Origin: CAVTRI01 sp963737075
Lineage (GTDB): Bacteria > Actinomycetota > Acidimicrobiia > Acidimicrobiales > Palsa-688
Length of the DNA: 64,000 bases
NCBI GenBank assembly: GCA_963737075.1
Contig: CAVTRI010000001.1
Location: forward strand, 1,984,001-2,048,000
Reading direction: 5' to 3'
Shown: positions 34,450 through 43,471 of the stretch, in pieces
Layout: each line of letters opens with the position of its first letter
Position numbering within the stretch: the stretch's first letter is position 1
Program-made: the position numbers and the translations under genes
The notes under the pieces: model-generated
What the model was told of the DNA's origin: nothing
Seen by the model: the letters and a program-made list of their open reading frames with translations, nothing else
Database searches by the model: none

Positions 34450-35331
34450 GAGCTCCAGCACCTGCAGCGCCCACGCCATGTGTCCGCCGCGGGGATCCGG
34501 CCGGTACTGGGCGAACGCCGGACACCCGTTGGCCCCCGTACGCAGGAGCCGAGAGCCTTCGCACTCGTGCCCCGGTCCGAGCATCCAGCGCCCGATGTCC
34601 GCCGACCCCGCCAGCCACATCGCAAAGGGGGGCATCGACTGCACGGCGTCGTCGTGGAGCAACGTCACCAGGCGGGCGATGTCATAGGACTCGAACGCGT
34701 CGACGAACTGCGCCAGCAGCTCCTGCTGGTCGGCAGAGACCACCTCGTTCTGCGGGCCAGCGTCGACAGTGGCCATCGTCGCCCGGGCCCGCTGGAGAGC
34801 GCTGTTGATCGCCGGAACGGAGGTGTCCAGCAGCTCGGCGGCCTCGCTGGCCTGCCAGCGCAGCACCTCGCACAGGATGAGCGCCGCGCGCTGGCGGGCG
34901 GGCAGGTGCTGCAAGGCAGCCACGAATGCCAGCCGGACACTGTCTCGAACGGCGGCTACCTCAGCGGGGTCCGCCTGCTCGGGGAGGATCCGGTCGTCCG
35001 CGACCGGCGACACCCAGGTGCCGTCGGGCAGGACGGCGTCGAGCGAGGCCTCCACGGGAGGACGCGAGGGGCCCATCTCCATCGGCCGGGCCCGACGCTG
35101 GCGGCTCCGCAGCAGGTCAAGGCATACGTTCGTCGCGATGCGATACAGCCATGAGCGGAGGCTGGCGCGCCCTTCGAAGCGGTCGGCGGCGCGCCACGCC
35201 CGGACCAAGGTCTCCTGAACAGCGTCTTCGGCGTCGGCTCCTGACGCCAGCATCCGGTAGCAGTATGCGGTCAGCTCGCGACGGTAGAGATCGAACTGCT
35301 CCACCGCCACGGCCTGCGAGAGGGCGGGCAC
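34360..35331 (-). CDS. ECF RNA polymerase sigma factor with C-terminal SnoaL-like domain (SigX5/SigG type)
   Basis: About 323 residues. Sigma region 2 is at residues 10-75 (RRELTAYCYRMLASGADAED, AVQETLVRAWRAADRF, LYRIATNVCLDLLR). Region 4 is at about 140-190 (LQHLPARQRAALILCEVLRW, AAELLDTSVPAINSALQRAR). The C-terminal 120 residues form an NTF2/SnoaL-like domain ending with AGIHSFLDAERVFPTFGLP, as in the SigX5/SigG group, where it modulates activity in place of an anti-sigma factor. GTG at 35331 is preferred; a GTG about 11 codons upstream and an ATG further up are possible. Divergent from the ion-channel gene. Confidence 0.87.
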   Translation of the reverse strand: MPALSQAVAVEQFDLYRRELTAYCYRMLASGADAEDAVQETLVRAWRAADRFEGRASLRSWLYRIATNVCLDLLRSRQRRARPMEMGPSRPPVEASLDAVLPDGTWVSPVADDRILPEQADPAEVAAVRDSVRLAFVAALQHLPARQRAALILCEVLRWQASEAAELLDTSVPAINSALQRARATMATVDAGPQNEVVSADQQELLAQFVDAFESYDIARLVTLLHDDAVQSMPPFAMWLAGSADIGRWMLGPGHECEGSRLLRTGANGCPAFAQYRPDPRGGHMAWALQVLELSGDRIAGIHSFLDAERVFPTFGLPSHLPA

Positions 35332-35431
35332 AGTCTCTGATCGTAGAACAGCGGTCGGCACACTGCTACGACGAACGCGGCAGGAGCATCTCATCGCGGC
35401 CGGCATCGCTCGCGCGACGATTTGCGCCGTG

Positions 35432-35971
35432 ATGCCGCGGCGGCTCTCAGAGCTAGAGCCACAGGAGCAGCGCCGGGCCGTCCTCCGTACCGCCCTGCTC
35501 GTTCTCGGAACCTGGGCGGTCCTGCTCACGCTCTACTATTTCCTGCCGGACCGTCGCCACTCGGCCCCCGACAGCGGATTTCGCCTTGCCGCCGGCATCG
35601 TCCTCGTCGCCGCATTCGTCGCCTGGCAGACCACCCGCATCGGCCAGTCCGAGCTGCCCGAACTGCGCGCAGTGCAGGCGGTGGGGACCGCACTCCCACT
35701 CGTCCTGGTCGTCTTCTCCGGCATCTACCTTACGATGGCCCACAGCTCACCGTCCAGTTTCAGCCAGCCCCTCGACCACACAAGCGCGCTGTACTTCACC
35801 ATCACGACATTCGCCACCGTGGGCTTCGGCGACATCACCCCGACGACAGATCCCGCCCGCATAGTCGTCAGCCTCCAGATGCTGCTCGACCTGGTCATCA
35901 TCGGCGTCGTCATCCGCCCCCTCTTCAGCGTCGCCAGGACGCGCCTGGAGCGAGGCAGGGAATCGCGCTGA
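35432..35971 (+). CDS. two-helix-pore potassium channel-like protein
   Basis: About 179 residues with four hydrophobic helices: LRTALLVLGTWAVLLTLYYF, FRLAAGIVLVAAFVAWQ, VGTALPLVLVVFSGIYLTM and VVSLQMLLDLVIIGVVIRPL. The pore helix and selectivity filter TTFATVGFGDITP lie between the last two, giving the Ion_trans_2 fold with TVGFGD, compatible with K+ selectivity. No RCK or cyclic-nucleotide domain follows. The start may be the GTG three bases upstream. The stop overlaps the next ATG by one base. Confidence 0.87.
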   Translation: MPRRLSELEPQEQRRAVLRTALLVLGTWAVLLTLYYFLPDRRHSAPDSGFRLAAGIVLVAAFVAWQTTRIGQSELPELRAVQAVGTALPLVLVVFSGIYLTMAHSSPSSFSQPLDHTSALYFTITTFATVGFGDITPTTDPARIVVSLQMLLDLVIIGVVIRPLFSVARTRLERGRESR

Positions 35972-36687
35972 TGCCAACGCAGGCCATCCCGCTGGCCCTC
36001 ATCGCGAGCGTCTACCCGATCGGCCTGGCCGCCCTCCTGCTGCTTTTCCAGACCTCTCGCCCGAAGGCACGCTCCTTGGCGTTCCTGGCCGGCGCCCTCG
36101 TCTGCACGCTGAGCGTCGGCTTTGCCGTCGTCTTCGTCCTGCGAGGCGCCGGTCTCCACCACAGCGATCAACAGACGCCTAAGTACGCACTTCGGCTCAG
36201 CATCGGCGCCCTCCTCCTCGTCGTCTCGTGGTTCCTCCACCGAACCAAACCGAGAGCGCCACAACATCAGCCTTCGCGGATCACCACCACGATCAACAAC
36301 TCCGGACTCGTCGCGGTGTTCCTTCTCGGCGTAGCTCTCTACACCCCTTCCCCGGCCTACCTCACCGCGCTCCAGACCGTGGGGACCACGAGGCTCGACA
36401 CCGCGACGACGGTGGCATGGGTATTCATCGTCGTGGTGCTCCTGCTCATCAGTCTGTGGGTCCCGCTCCTCATCTTCTTCGTCGCACCCGCGTGGACGAC
36501 GGCCAAGCTGGCCGCCGCCGACGCCTGGCTACGCCGGAAGGGGCGCCACCTCATGGTCGTGGTCCTCGTCACCCTGGGGGGGGTGGATGGTGATCGACGG
36601 CCTGGTCGGCCTTCTTTCCTGAGGGCAGGACAGCTACGCGCTCGAAGCCCTCGACAGGCGCTAATCTCGCGCCAGATGACCGGATAG
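35971..36687 (+). CDS. GAP-family (Sap-like) membrane protein, C-terminus frameshifted
   Basis: Six-helix protein of the GAP/Sap family, related to the sulfolipid-1-addressing protein. Helices include IPLALIASVYPIGLAALLLLF, FLAGALVCTLSVGFAVVFVL and LISLWVPLLIFFVAPAW. As read the last 35 residues are a basic tail, but a one-base deletion in the run of eight Gs (36576-36583) would give LGGWMVIDGLVGLLS and stop at 36622, the usual hydrophobic last helix. So the family length is about 217 residues. The ATG overlaps the channel stop codon (TGATG). A second GAP protein lies at 49306. Confidence 0.82.
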   Translation: MPTQAIPLALIASVYPIGLAALLLLFQTSRPKARSLAFLAGALVCTLSVGFAVVFVLRGAGLHHSDQQTPKYALRLSIGALLLVVSWFLHRTKPRAPQHQPSRITTTINNSGLVAVFLLGVALYTPSPAYLTALQTVGTTRLDTATTVAWVFIVVVLLLISLWVPLLIFFVAPAWTTAKLAAADAWLRRKGRHLMVVVLVTLGGVDGDRRPGRPSFLRAGQLRARSPRQALISRQMTG

Positions 36688-36695
36688 GAGGAAGC

Positions 36696-36718
36696 GCTTC
36701 ACCCCTTGGGGGTGAAGC
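36696..36718 (+). promoter_or_regulatory. stable hairpin between a ribosome-site-like sequence and the next gene
   Basis: GCTTCACCCC (36696-36705), TTG loop, GGGGTGAAGC (36709-36718): ten perfect base pairs with a three-base loop. It lies directly after AGGAGGA (36687-36693) and before GTG 36712/ATG 36754 of the next gene. There is no T tract. It may end the GAP operon or control translation of the next gene. Confidence 0.5.
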
Positions 36719-36753
36719 CGTGCGGCCCGGCCGCCGTCCACACTCGCACTGCC

Positions 36754-38253
36754 ATGTCGTCGGAACCGGTGGACGAACCTGCGGTGGATGAGCACGCCGC
36801 AACAGAGCGCCCGGCCGTGGATCAGCCCGCCGTCGGAGAGCCGGCGGCCGATCAGCCCACCGTAGGCGAGCTGACGGAGCAGCTCGCCCGGACGCAGGCA
36901 GAGCGGGACGACGCGGTGAAGGCGCTCGATCGCGAGGGTCGGCGAGCGCGGCGGAAACGAAAGCTCCGCCGTGGCTTCGTCGGCGTGATCGTGGTGCTCT
37001 TCTCGATCTTGCTCCCGCTCACCTTCACGATCACCTGGGCCCACTACACCGTCCTCAACACCAACGGCTGGGTGAATACTGTCGGACCCCTCACGTCCAA
37101 CCCCGCCGTCGCCGACGCCCTTGGCACGACCGTGACGAACGAGCTGTTTACCTCGCTGAACGCGCAGCAGCAGATCGCCGGGGTCCTTCCCCCGAGGGCG
37201 TCGTTCCTGGCTGGCCCGATTACGTCCGGGGTAAAGGGCTACGTACAGAATGCGGTGACCAAGGTGGTTGGCTCGCCCCAGTTCAACACCATTTGGAGGC
37301 AAGCCAACCGATTTGCGCACCAGCAGCTGGTCAACGTGCTCCAAGGCAAGAGCAAGGCCCTCAGCACGACCAATGGACAGGTCGTCCTCAACCTCGTCCC
37401 TCTGGTCAACGCGGCGTTGGCCAACATGCAGCCGTTCGTGTCGGGCCTCGTGGGGCACAACGTGACGCTGCCGACGATCTCCCCGAGCGACATCCCGAAG
37501 GATGCCTGCCAAAGAATCGGTTCGGCCATCGGGCGCACGCTGCCATCCAACTGCGGCCAGATCGCGCTGTTCCCCGCGGACAAGCTCAAACAAGCCCAGC
37601 GGCTCGTCCGGGTGTTCAACCGGGTGACCATCCTCCTGCTCGTCGTCACCCCCGTCCTGGCGGCGATCGCGCTGTGGGTTTCCAGGCGCCGCCGGCGGAC
37701 GCTGCTGCAGCTTTCGATCGGCGGCATTCTCGGCCTGGTCATCTTTCGCCGCGTGATCATCTATCTCGAGCACACCCTCGCGAACAGCGGCGATCCGGCC
37801 AACAAGGCCGCCCGGCAAGCGATCATGTCGCAGGTCTTCCACGTCTACTTCGACATCAGCACGTGGCTCCTGATCGGGTTGGCCGTGGTCGTGGTGGTCG
37901 CCGCGGTCACCGGCCCCTACCGGTGGGCGGTCGCGATCCGTCGGGTGGCCGCTCGTCTGGGGCGGGGCGGGGCGAACCTTGTGCGGGCCACCGCCGCGCA
38001 AGCCGGGAGCGACGCGACGACCGGCTGGGTGCGCTCGCACCTCGACCTCATGCGCGTGGCGGGAATCGCCTTGGCCGTCATCCTGCTGCTCGCGCTGCCG
38101 ATCGGCTGGGTCGGCGCGCTCGTCATCGTCGTCCTGTTGGCCCTCTATGAGCTGTGGCTGCAGCGGTTCAAGAGGGCCACCCCTGAGGACACGAGCACGA
38201 CGCCGCCGCCGGCGGCGACTGTCGGCGGCCCGTCCGCCACCGAGCCCTCGTAG
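36754..38253 (+). CDS. actinobacterial multi-helix membrane protein of unknown function
   Basis: About 499 residues. An acidic, proline-rich N-tail (EPVDEPAVDEHAATERPAVD) with a short coiled coil (ELTEQLARTQAERDDAVKAL) is followed by a basic stretch and helix 1 near residue 75 (VGVIVVLFSILLPLTFTITW). A large extracytoplasmic region (about 98-285) has a conserved-looking CQRIG and SNCGQI pair of cysteines. Three or four more helices follow to about residue 470. Fold and function are not recognised. ATG at 36754; in-frame TTG 36706 and GTG 36712 lie inside or beside the hairpin. Confidence 0.7.
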   Translation: MSSEPVDEPAVDEHAATERPAVDQPAVGEPAADQPTVGELTEQLARTQAERDDAVKALDREGRRARRKRKLRRGFVGVIVVLFSILLPLTFTITWAHYTVLNTNGWVNTVGPLTSNPAVADALGTTVTNELFTSLNAQQQIAGVLPPRASFLAGPITSGVKGYVQNAVTKVVGSPQFNTIWRQANRFAHQQLVNVLQGKSKALSTTNGQVVLNLVPLVNAALANMQPFVSGLVGHNVTLPTISPSDIPKDACQRIGSAIGRTLPSNCGQIALFPADKLKQAQRLVRVFNRVTILLLVVTPVLAAIALWVSRRRRRTLLQLSIGGILGLVIFRRVIIYLEHTLANSGDPANKAARQAIMSQVFHVYFDISTWLLIGLAVVVVVAAVTGPYRWAVAIRRVAARLGRGGANLVRATAAQAGSDATTGWVRSHLDLMRVAGIALAVILLLALPIGWVGALVIVVLLALYELWLQRFKRATPEDTSTTPPPAATVGGPSATEPS

Positions 38254-38266
38254 CGGCTGGGCGAGC

Positions 38267-38647
38267 TCAGGTCCGGGCGTCGATTTCCCGGGCGAAGCGA
38301 CGAGCCATCTTGCCGCTGAACGGCCCGAGCCGAGCAACCTGATAACGGCCCTGGCCCTCGTACTTGACCTCGCAGTAGGCGGCGACCCCCCGCCGGGCGT
38401 AGGACGCGTCCTGAATGCGCCGCATAGGGATGGCGTGCTCGCTCCGGGAGAAGATCCCCTTGCCCATGATCACCCGCTGATCGGTCAGCACCGTCGTGTC
38501 GCGCCTCCGCCAGATGCCGTAGACACCCAGCGTCAGCAGGTACTTGGGCCACACCTTCACCATCGCCGGGCGCCCCACCAGGAGCAGCGACTCCCCTTTG
38601 CGCAGTTCGGCACCGCCGACCTTGCGGTCCGTCTCCGATTTCGACAC
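38267..38647 (-). CDS. bacterial PH-domain-like (bPH2) small protein
   Basis: About 126 residues. LRKGESLLLVGRPAMVKVWP leads a hydrophobic helix, then TTVLTDQRVIMGKGIFSRSE, a bacterial PH/DUF304 pattern. C-terminal basic helix (GKMARRFAREIDART). GTG start follows GGGAGG at proper spacing. It likely sits at the membrane face. Convergent with the upstream membrane-protein gene; 118 bases of AT-poorer spacer separate it from the next minus-strand gene. Confidence 0.72.
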   Translation of the reverse strand: MSKSETDRKVGGAELRKGESLLLVGRPAMVKVWPKYLLTLGVYGIWRRRDTTVLTDQRVIMGKGIFSRSEHAIPMRRIQDASYARRGVAAYCEVKYEGQGRYQVARLGPFSGKMARRFAREIDART

Positions 38648-38764
38648 TGCAACCTCCCGCGGTCCCGTGGGCGAAGGGACTCCTACCGAACGGTGAAGCC
38701 CGCTGGCTCACCCGGAGGGGATGAACTTCCCATTGTCCCTCGCCACCTACGCTACCGAGGGTTC

Positions 38765-39724
38765 TCAGGTGGCTGCGTCAGTGGTCGTCAACCCCGTAGC
38801 AGCGTGATTCGGCGCCTTGCCGGCCAGGAGCTTGGCGCTCATCTTGATCGCCTTCACGGCGCCGGTGGCCCCGGCCTCGATCGTCAACCCGACCGACAGG
38901 AGGATGACACCGAGCACAAAGAACGTGTGCGATCCGAGCAGCAGGATGCCGATGCGCCCGACAAGGTAGGCGGGGCTGCAGACGATCGCTCCCACGGCTC
39001 CCGCGATACACGTTGCCGCCAGCTTGTCGCGCGGCGAGGCCGTGCTCTTCATCCCAACCAGGCGTGAAGGGATGGCTACGTAGGTGAGCATCATGACCCC
39101 GAGGACGACGCTCAGGGAGAAGGTGAACCACCACAGGCCCCACCGGGGCACGACGACCATGCTGACACCCAGGGCCAGCCCAACCACCGCCCCGGCTCCG
39201 AGCACGACGGTCAGGTGCCGTCGCACAGATGAGAAGGCGGGGCGGATCTGCGGCTTCCCGGGACGCGAGATCGCGAACGCGAAGACGCCGTTCAAATAGA
39301 AGGCCCCAACGCTCACGAGGACGACGATGCTCACCAGCACGAAGGCGAACGACCCCTGCCAGTAGCGCAGCTCCCTGCCCTTCAGTACGTGGACCTTCAG
39401 GTCCAGCATCGCGGCCCAGATCCACATGGCGGGAAAGACCTGGACCAGCGACAGCCGCCACTCGGTGAACAGCAGCTTGAGGCCGTTGAACAACATCGCG
39501 AACGCGCCGACAACGAACGCCAGCGGCGCCAGGTACCTTCGGGACTGGCTCAACTGGCGTACAGCGGCCTCGACCGAGGCGTCGTCCCCCTGATCGATCG
39601 CCTGGACGAGCTGGCGCATCTGCCCGACGAACCTCTTCCGCCGCGAACGGCGCACGTGTACCGGCTCGCTTGCCTCCGACAGCCCCGGATGCTCAGGCTC
39701 GACCAACGCCATCGCCACCATCAT
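38765..39724 (-). CDS. multi-helix membrane protein, unknown
   Basis: About 319 residues with eight or so helices, among them APLAFVVGAFAMLFNGLKLL, FAFVLVSIVVLVSVGAFYL, VVLGAGAVVGLALGVSMVV and SHTFFVLGVILLSVGLTIEA. A basic N-terminal segment (HVRRSRRKRFVGQMRQL) should be cytosolic. No motif identifies a transported substrate or enzyme. Three in-frame ATGs at 39724, 39721 and 39712 start possible readings. Divergent from the LuxR-type regulator. Confidence 0.7.
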   Translation of the reverse strand: MMVAMALVEPEHPGLSEASEPVHVRRSRRKRFVGQMRQLVQAIDQGDDASVEAAVRQLSQSRRYLAPLAFVVGAFAMLFNGLKLLFTEWRLSLVQVFPAMWIWAAMLDLKVHVLKGRELRYWQGSFAFVLVSIVVLVSVGAFYLNGVFAFAISRPGKPQIRPAFSSVRRHLTVVLGAGAVVGLALGVSMVVVPRWGLWWFTFSLSVVLGVMMLTYVAIPSRLVGMKSTASPRDKLAATCIAGAVGAIVCSPAYLVGRIGILLLGSHTFFVLGVILLSVGLTIEAGATGAVKAIKMSAKLLAGKAPNHAATGLTTTDAAT

Positions 39725-39843
39725 GATGCCTCTGGAGGAGCAGCGCAGCCCTAACTGGTCCGACCGGTAGACGCAGCAAGAAGCTAGCGTCGTCGCCATG
39801 GGTGGGGGCGTCCGCACCATGAGCGGAAAGTAACGAGCGCCGC

Positions 39844-42480
39844 ATGCCACGGTCCGTGCGTGACGCTCGGTTCACGGCCCCTGTCCTGCCGCCCCATCAC
39901 GTCCCGCGCCCGCGGCTGGTGGCGGCGCTCGAGGGCACCGATCCAGCCCCGCTGACGCTCATCTCGGCCGGACCGGGCGCTGGCAAAACCGTCTTGCTCG
40001 GCGAGTGGGCAAGCCAGACCGGCGATCGGGCGGCGTGGATGCACCTCTCCCCCATCGATGTGCAGCCGTCCCGGTTCTGGCGGCTCTTCACGGCATCCCT
40101 CCGCGTCGCCGGCGTGGTGGACGCCGGTGCCGGCTCATTTGCCGCGGAACGAGTGCATCGGGTCGACGACGCCGTCGACGTCGCCAGCTGCCTGGTCGAA
40201 CAGGTTTCGTACGGTCATGGTCGCGTAACCCTCGTCCTCGACGGCGCCCACCTGATCACCGATCCCGACTTGCTCGCCAGTCTGGACAGTCTGATCGATG
40301 CCAGCGGGGGAGACTTGCGGCTCATCCTCAGCGCCCGGCACGATCCTCTGCTGCCGCTGCACCGATACCGTCTTGGCGGCGTGATGCGCGAGGTTCGGGT
40401 CGGCGATCTGGCCATGACGCGCGGGGAAGTCGAGACCCTTCTGGCTGCGCACGGCGTCACACTCCCTCAGGCGCCACTCGAAGCCCTCGTCAAGCGCACG
40501 GAAGGATGGGCGGCCGGAGTCCGGCTGGCCGCACTTCGCATGCAAGGCAGCGACCGCCCGGCGGACTTCGTGTCGGAACTCGCCGTCGACCAGGGCAGCG
40601 TCGGCGAGTACCTCATCGAAGAAGTGCTCGCGCACGAGCCGGACGCTGTTCGCACGATGTTGATCCAAACGAGCTTCCTGCCGGAGGTCACCGGGCCTCT
40701 CGCCTCTGCGATCACGGGCATCGACAGCTGTACCGACATCCTCGAGGAACTGGCGCGCACCAACGCCTTCGTGGTGCCGCTCGACCCGACCCACACCGCA
40801 TTCCGCTACCACCAGCTCCTCCGGGACACCCTCGAGTACCTGCTGCAACGGCAGACCGAACCTGGTCTGTCCGCCCTCCGCCGCCGCGCGGCCGCGTGGT
40901 ACGAGCGACAAGGCGACCTTCCCAGCGCCGTGTACTGGGCGGCACGGGACACGGACCCCACGAATGCCGTCCGGCTCCTGACCCACGGAGGACTGGCACA
41001 GGCGTTCGTGGAACGGTACGACGCCTCCTTGTGGGGTCTTCACGAGCTCGGCGAGCCGACGCGATCCCCAGATGGGAGCGAAGCCGGCGAGCACACCCTG
41101 GCAGGTCGAGTCATCCGGGCACTGGCCGCTGGCGGCGAAGACGCCCGAGCGGCGTTGCGCGAACCGAGGACCAACGACCACCTCGACCCGGACAGCATGG
41201 TCACGTCGGATCTCATCGAGCTGCTGCTGGGCCAGAAGGCCGGCGATCCCCTTCGCGTCCGGTCGGCGGCCGAGCAATTGCTCTCGCGCGATCTCGAACG
41301 TTGTGACCGGCTGCCGGCCGGTCTGCGACCGGCGGTCATGTTGGCGGACGCGATGGCCGCCTTCTGGCTCGGAACGTGGGAGCCGGCCGAGACCGTCTTC
41401 GAGCAGGCGTTCGCCGAAGCCGAACGAGCCGGCAGTCTCTCACTGCAGGTCGAGATCCTGGCGGCCATGGCGCTGGTGGACGCGTACCTGGTCCGTGCCC
41501 GCAGGGCTGAGGCGCGGATCCTGCGGGCCGAAGCTCTGCTCGCGTCCGAGAGCGTCGAACGGCCGGCGGCGTTGAGTCTCGCCCGCGCACTCCGGGCGCT
41601 GCAGGCGGCTGACGTAACCGAGGGGGACCGCTACTTGCGCGAAACTCTGCTGCGGCCTCTTCTCGGGGTCGACCCGGGGCTGGAGGCGATGCTGGACTTC
41701 TTGCAGGCCGTCCGCCTCAGCGTCGTTGGCCAGGAGCACGTCGCTCTCGGCCTTCTGCAGCGTCCGACCCGCCACGCCCCTCCTCCCCTCCTGCGCACGT
41801 ACGACGAGATCCTGGTGGCGACCATCGAGACCGCCCTCGGGCGCCCGCGGGCCGCGCTGGAAGGACTACGGCACTATCCGGCAGCGAGCGCGCTGGCGTC
41901 GCGCGACCAGGATGCGGGCTTGGGATGCCTGGTGGCGTCCGTGCGCGCGTGCGCCCACGCTGCCCTTGGCGAGTTCCGGGAGGCCAATGCGTCCATCGGC
42001 GTGTTGTTCACGACGCCCCATCCCGAGATGGGGCGGTACCAGGTGGTCGACGCCATGGTCGCCGCGGCGTTGATCGCCTACCTCCAGCACCAGGAGGGGC
42101 GTGCCGTCGAGTTGCTGGTTCGGGCCCTCGAGATCGGCGGACCGGACGTCACGCTGCCAGCTCTTAGGAAGACAGCCGCCTTCGCCCCCCTCCTCGCCCG
42201 CCATCCGACCCTTGCCTCCCAGTGGCCCGTGCCACCGCCGGACGTCGATGCTCCGGCCACCCGCGACCCGCTGGACGCATGGATGCCCGATCCGCTCACT
42301 GTTCGTGAACGGAGTGTCCTGAGGCTGCTGGCGACCAATATGTCGACCGCGGAGATCGCGGACGAGATGTGCGTCTCCGTCAACACGGTGAAGACGCATC
42401 TGGCCGCGATCTATCGCAAGCTGGCGACGAGGAAGCGGCGCGAGACGGTGTTGAGGGCGCGCGAGCTGGAGCTGCTGTAA
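39844..42480 (+). CDS. MalT/LAL-type LuxR-family transcriptional regulator (STAND ATPase)
   Basis: About 878 residues. Walker A SAGPGAGKTVLLGEW near residue 45 and Walker B LVLDGAHLI near 130 mark an NTPase; RYHQLLRDTLEYLLQR and the winged-helix segment follow; residues 350-790 are TPR-like helical repeats. The C-terminus (LTVRERSVLRLLATNMSTAE, IADEMCVSVNTVKTHL) is a GerE helix-turn-helix. Such regulators sense a small signal or partner through the repeats. The gene is divergent from a membrane protein and followed by two tiny paralogous genes, possible partners or targets. Confidence 0.92.
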   Translation: MPRSVRDARFTAPVLPPHHVPRPRLVAALEGTDPAPLTLISAGPGAGKTVLLGEWASQTGDRAAWMHLSPIDVQPSRFWRLFTASLRVAGVVDAGAGSFAAERVHRVDDAVDVASCLVEQVSYGHGRVTLVLDGAHLITDPDLLASLDSLIDASGGDLRLILSARHDPLLPLHRYRLGGVMREVRVGDLAMTRGEVETLLAAHGVTLPQAPLEALVKRTEGWAAGVRLAALRMQGSDRPADFVSELAVDQGSVGEYLIEEVLAHEPDAVRTMLIQTSFLPEVTGPLASAITGIDSCTDILEELARTNAFVVPLDPTHTAFRYHQLLRDTLEYLLQRQTEPGLSALRRRAAAWYERQGDLPSAVYWAARDTDPTNAVRLLTHGGLAQAFVERYDASLWGLHELGEPTRSPDGSEAGEHTLAGRVIRALAAGGEDARAALREPRTNDHLDPDSMVTSDLIELLLGQKAGDPLRVRSAAEQLLSRDLERCDRLPAGLRPAVMLADAMAAFWLGTWEPAETVFEQAFAEAERAGSLSLQVEILAAMALVDAYLVRARRAEARILRAEALLASESVERPAALSLARALRALQAADVTEGDRYLRETLLRPLLGVDPGLEAMLDFLQAVRLSVVGQEHVALGLLQRPTRHAPPPLLRTYDEILVATIETALGRPRAALEGLRHYPAASALASRDQDAGLGCLVASVRACAHAALGEFREANASIGVLFTTPHPEMGRYQVVDAMVAAALIAYLQHQEGRAVELLVRALEIGGPDVTLPALRKTAAFAPLLARHPTLASQWPVPPPDVDAPATRDPLDAWMPDPLTVRERSVLRLLATNMSTAEIADEMCVSVNTVKTHLAAIYRKLATRKRRETVLRARELELL

Positions 42481-42567
42481 AGCGAATCATCCTCTGGGCA
42501 TGAGCCGCCCGCCCCCTCGGGTGCGGCACCCTGAGCCGACCCACCCGGCTGACACGGGGAACACGTC

Positions 42568-42780
42568 ATGGCGCGCTACGTGATCCGCATCTCGCATCGA
42601 CTCGACGATGCGATGCGTAAGGCGTTCGATGGCTTGTCCCCGACCGCCGACGGGGATATCACCAGCCTGACGGGAGACTTCGACCAGGCCGCGCTCCACG
42701 GTCTCCTCGAGCGCATCCACGTCTTCGGCTACGAGCTCGTGGACGCGCGGCGGGTGCGTGGCTCCGCCAGACGTGGGTAA
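42568..42780 (+). CDS. small protein, paralogue 1 of a tandem pair
   Basis: Seventy residues: MARYVIRISHRLDDAMRKAF ... TSLTGDFDQAALHGLLERIH, then VFGYELVDARRV. Beta-strand, helix, beta-strand, helix, beta-strand pattern. Same plan as the next gene (ARHTYEIRV..., TADLEQDDLHDLLDRV, LGLELVDVV), so the two are paralogues. Not preceded by a strong ribosome site. Small proteins of this type occur after LuxR genes in actinobacteria; function unknown. Confidence 0.72.
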   Translation: MARYVIRISHRLDDAMRKAFDGLSPTADGDITSLTGDFDQAALHGLLERIHVFGYELVDARRVRGSARRG

Positions 42781-42888
42781 ATCGTGCTCGGGCCGAACAC
42801 ACACCAAGGTCACCGTCTCCGGGTGAACCGCCACACCGCCGGTTCGGTGATACTAAAGACGCCAAGGCGTCACGCAGGAGGGATCCCA

Positions 42889-43122
42889 GTGGCGAGGCAC
42901 ACCTACGAGATCAGGGTAGGCGGGGCGCTCGGCCCCGCAGCGCAACAGGCGTTCGCCGACGTCACGATGGAGGTCGAGCCCACCTCGACGGTCCTCACCG
43001 CCGACCTCGAGCAGGACGACCTCCACGACCTCCTCGACCGCGTCCGGGCGCTCGGCCTCGAGCTCGTCGACGTCGTCCAGTCGCCCTTCTCCCCGCGTCC
43101 TCGAATCACCCCCGAGGGGTGA
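42889..43122 (+). CDS. small protein, paralogue 2 of a tandem pair
   Basis: Seventy-seven residues. GTG at 42889 has AGGAGG eight bases upstream; the frame upstream is open but not related to the family. ARHTYEIRVGGALGPAAQQA, then STVLTADLEQDDLHDLLDRV and LGLELVDVVQS align with paralogue 1. In the gap before it, GACGCC-AA-GGCGTC is a small palindrome (about 42859-42872). Confidence 0.75.
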   Translation: MARHTYEIRVGGALGPAAQQAFADVTMEVEPTSTVLTADLEQDDLHDLLDRVRALGLELVDVVQSPFSPRPRITPEG

Positions 43123-43201
43123 TGCCGGCAGTCCGGCGTGCCATGATGCTTTCGGTTGCCCGCACCCGGGTCCAACCCTCGTCGCCTGTTAGGAGTCAAC
43201 C

Positions 43202-43471
43202 GTGACGACAACCGGACGTGACAACACCTTTCAGTTCGAACGCGGACCGTTGATCGTGGCCGCCGTAATGGTCGCCGTCGGGGCGCTGATTGCCTGGATA
43301 GGCGTGGCCATCGGCACCCGGCACGCATGGTCGCAGGGTTCGCGCTTTGTCCAGACGCTTGACACCGGGCCCGCGAAAGCCAGGTGGCAACAACTGCAGC
43401 AAGCCGCTGCCGCCGGAGCCTCAGCGAGCGCCGATGCATGGAAGAAGGCCGACAGCCTGACCCGTGCCTAG
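43202..43471 (+). CDS. small single-helix membrane protein
   Basis: Eighty-nine residues. An N-tail, one helix at about 17-38 (LIVAAVMVAVGALIAWIGVA), then a helical, Ala-rich cytosolic part (KARWQQLQQAAAAGASASAD). GTG start with TAGGAG upstream. It overlaps the DUF2252 gene start by eight bases, indicating coupled expression. Not recognised. Confidence 0.7.
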   Translation: MTTTGRDNTFQFERGPLIVAAVMVAVGALIAWIGVAIGTRHAWSQGSRFVQTLDTGPAKARWQQLQQAAAAGASASADAWKKADSLTRA

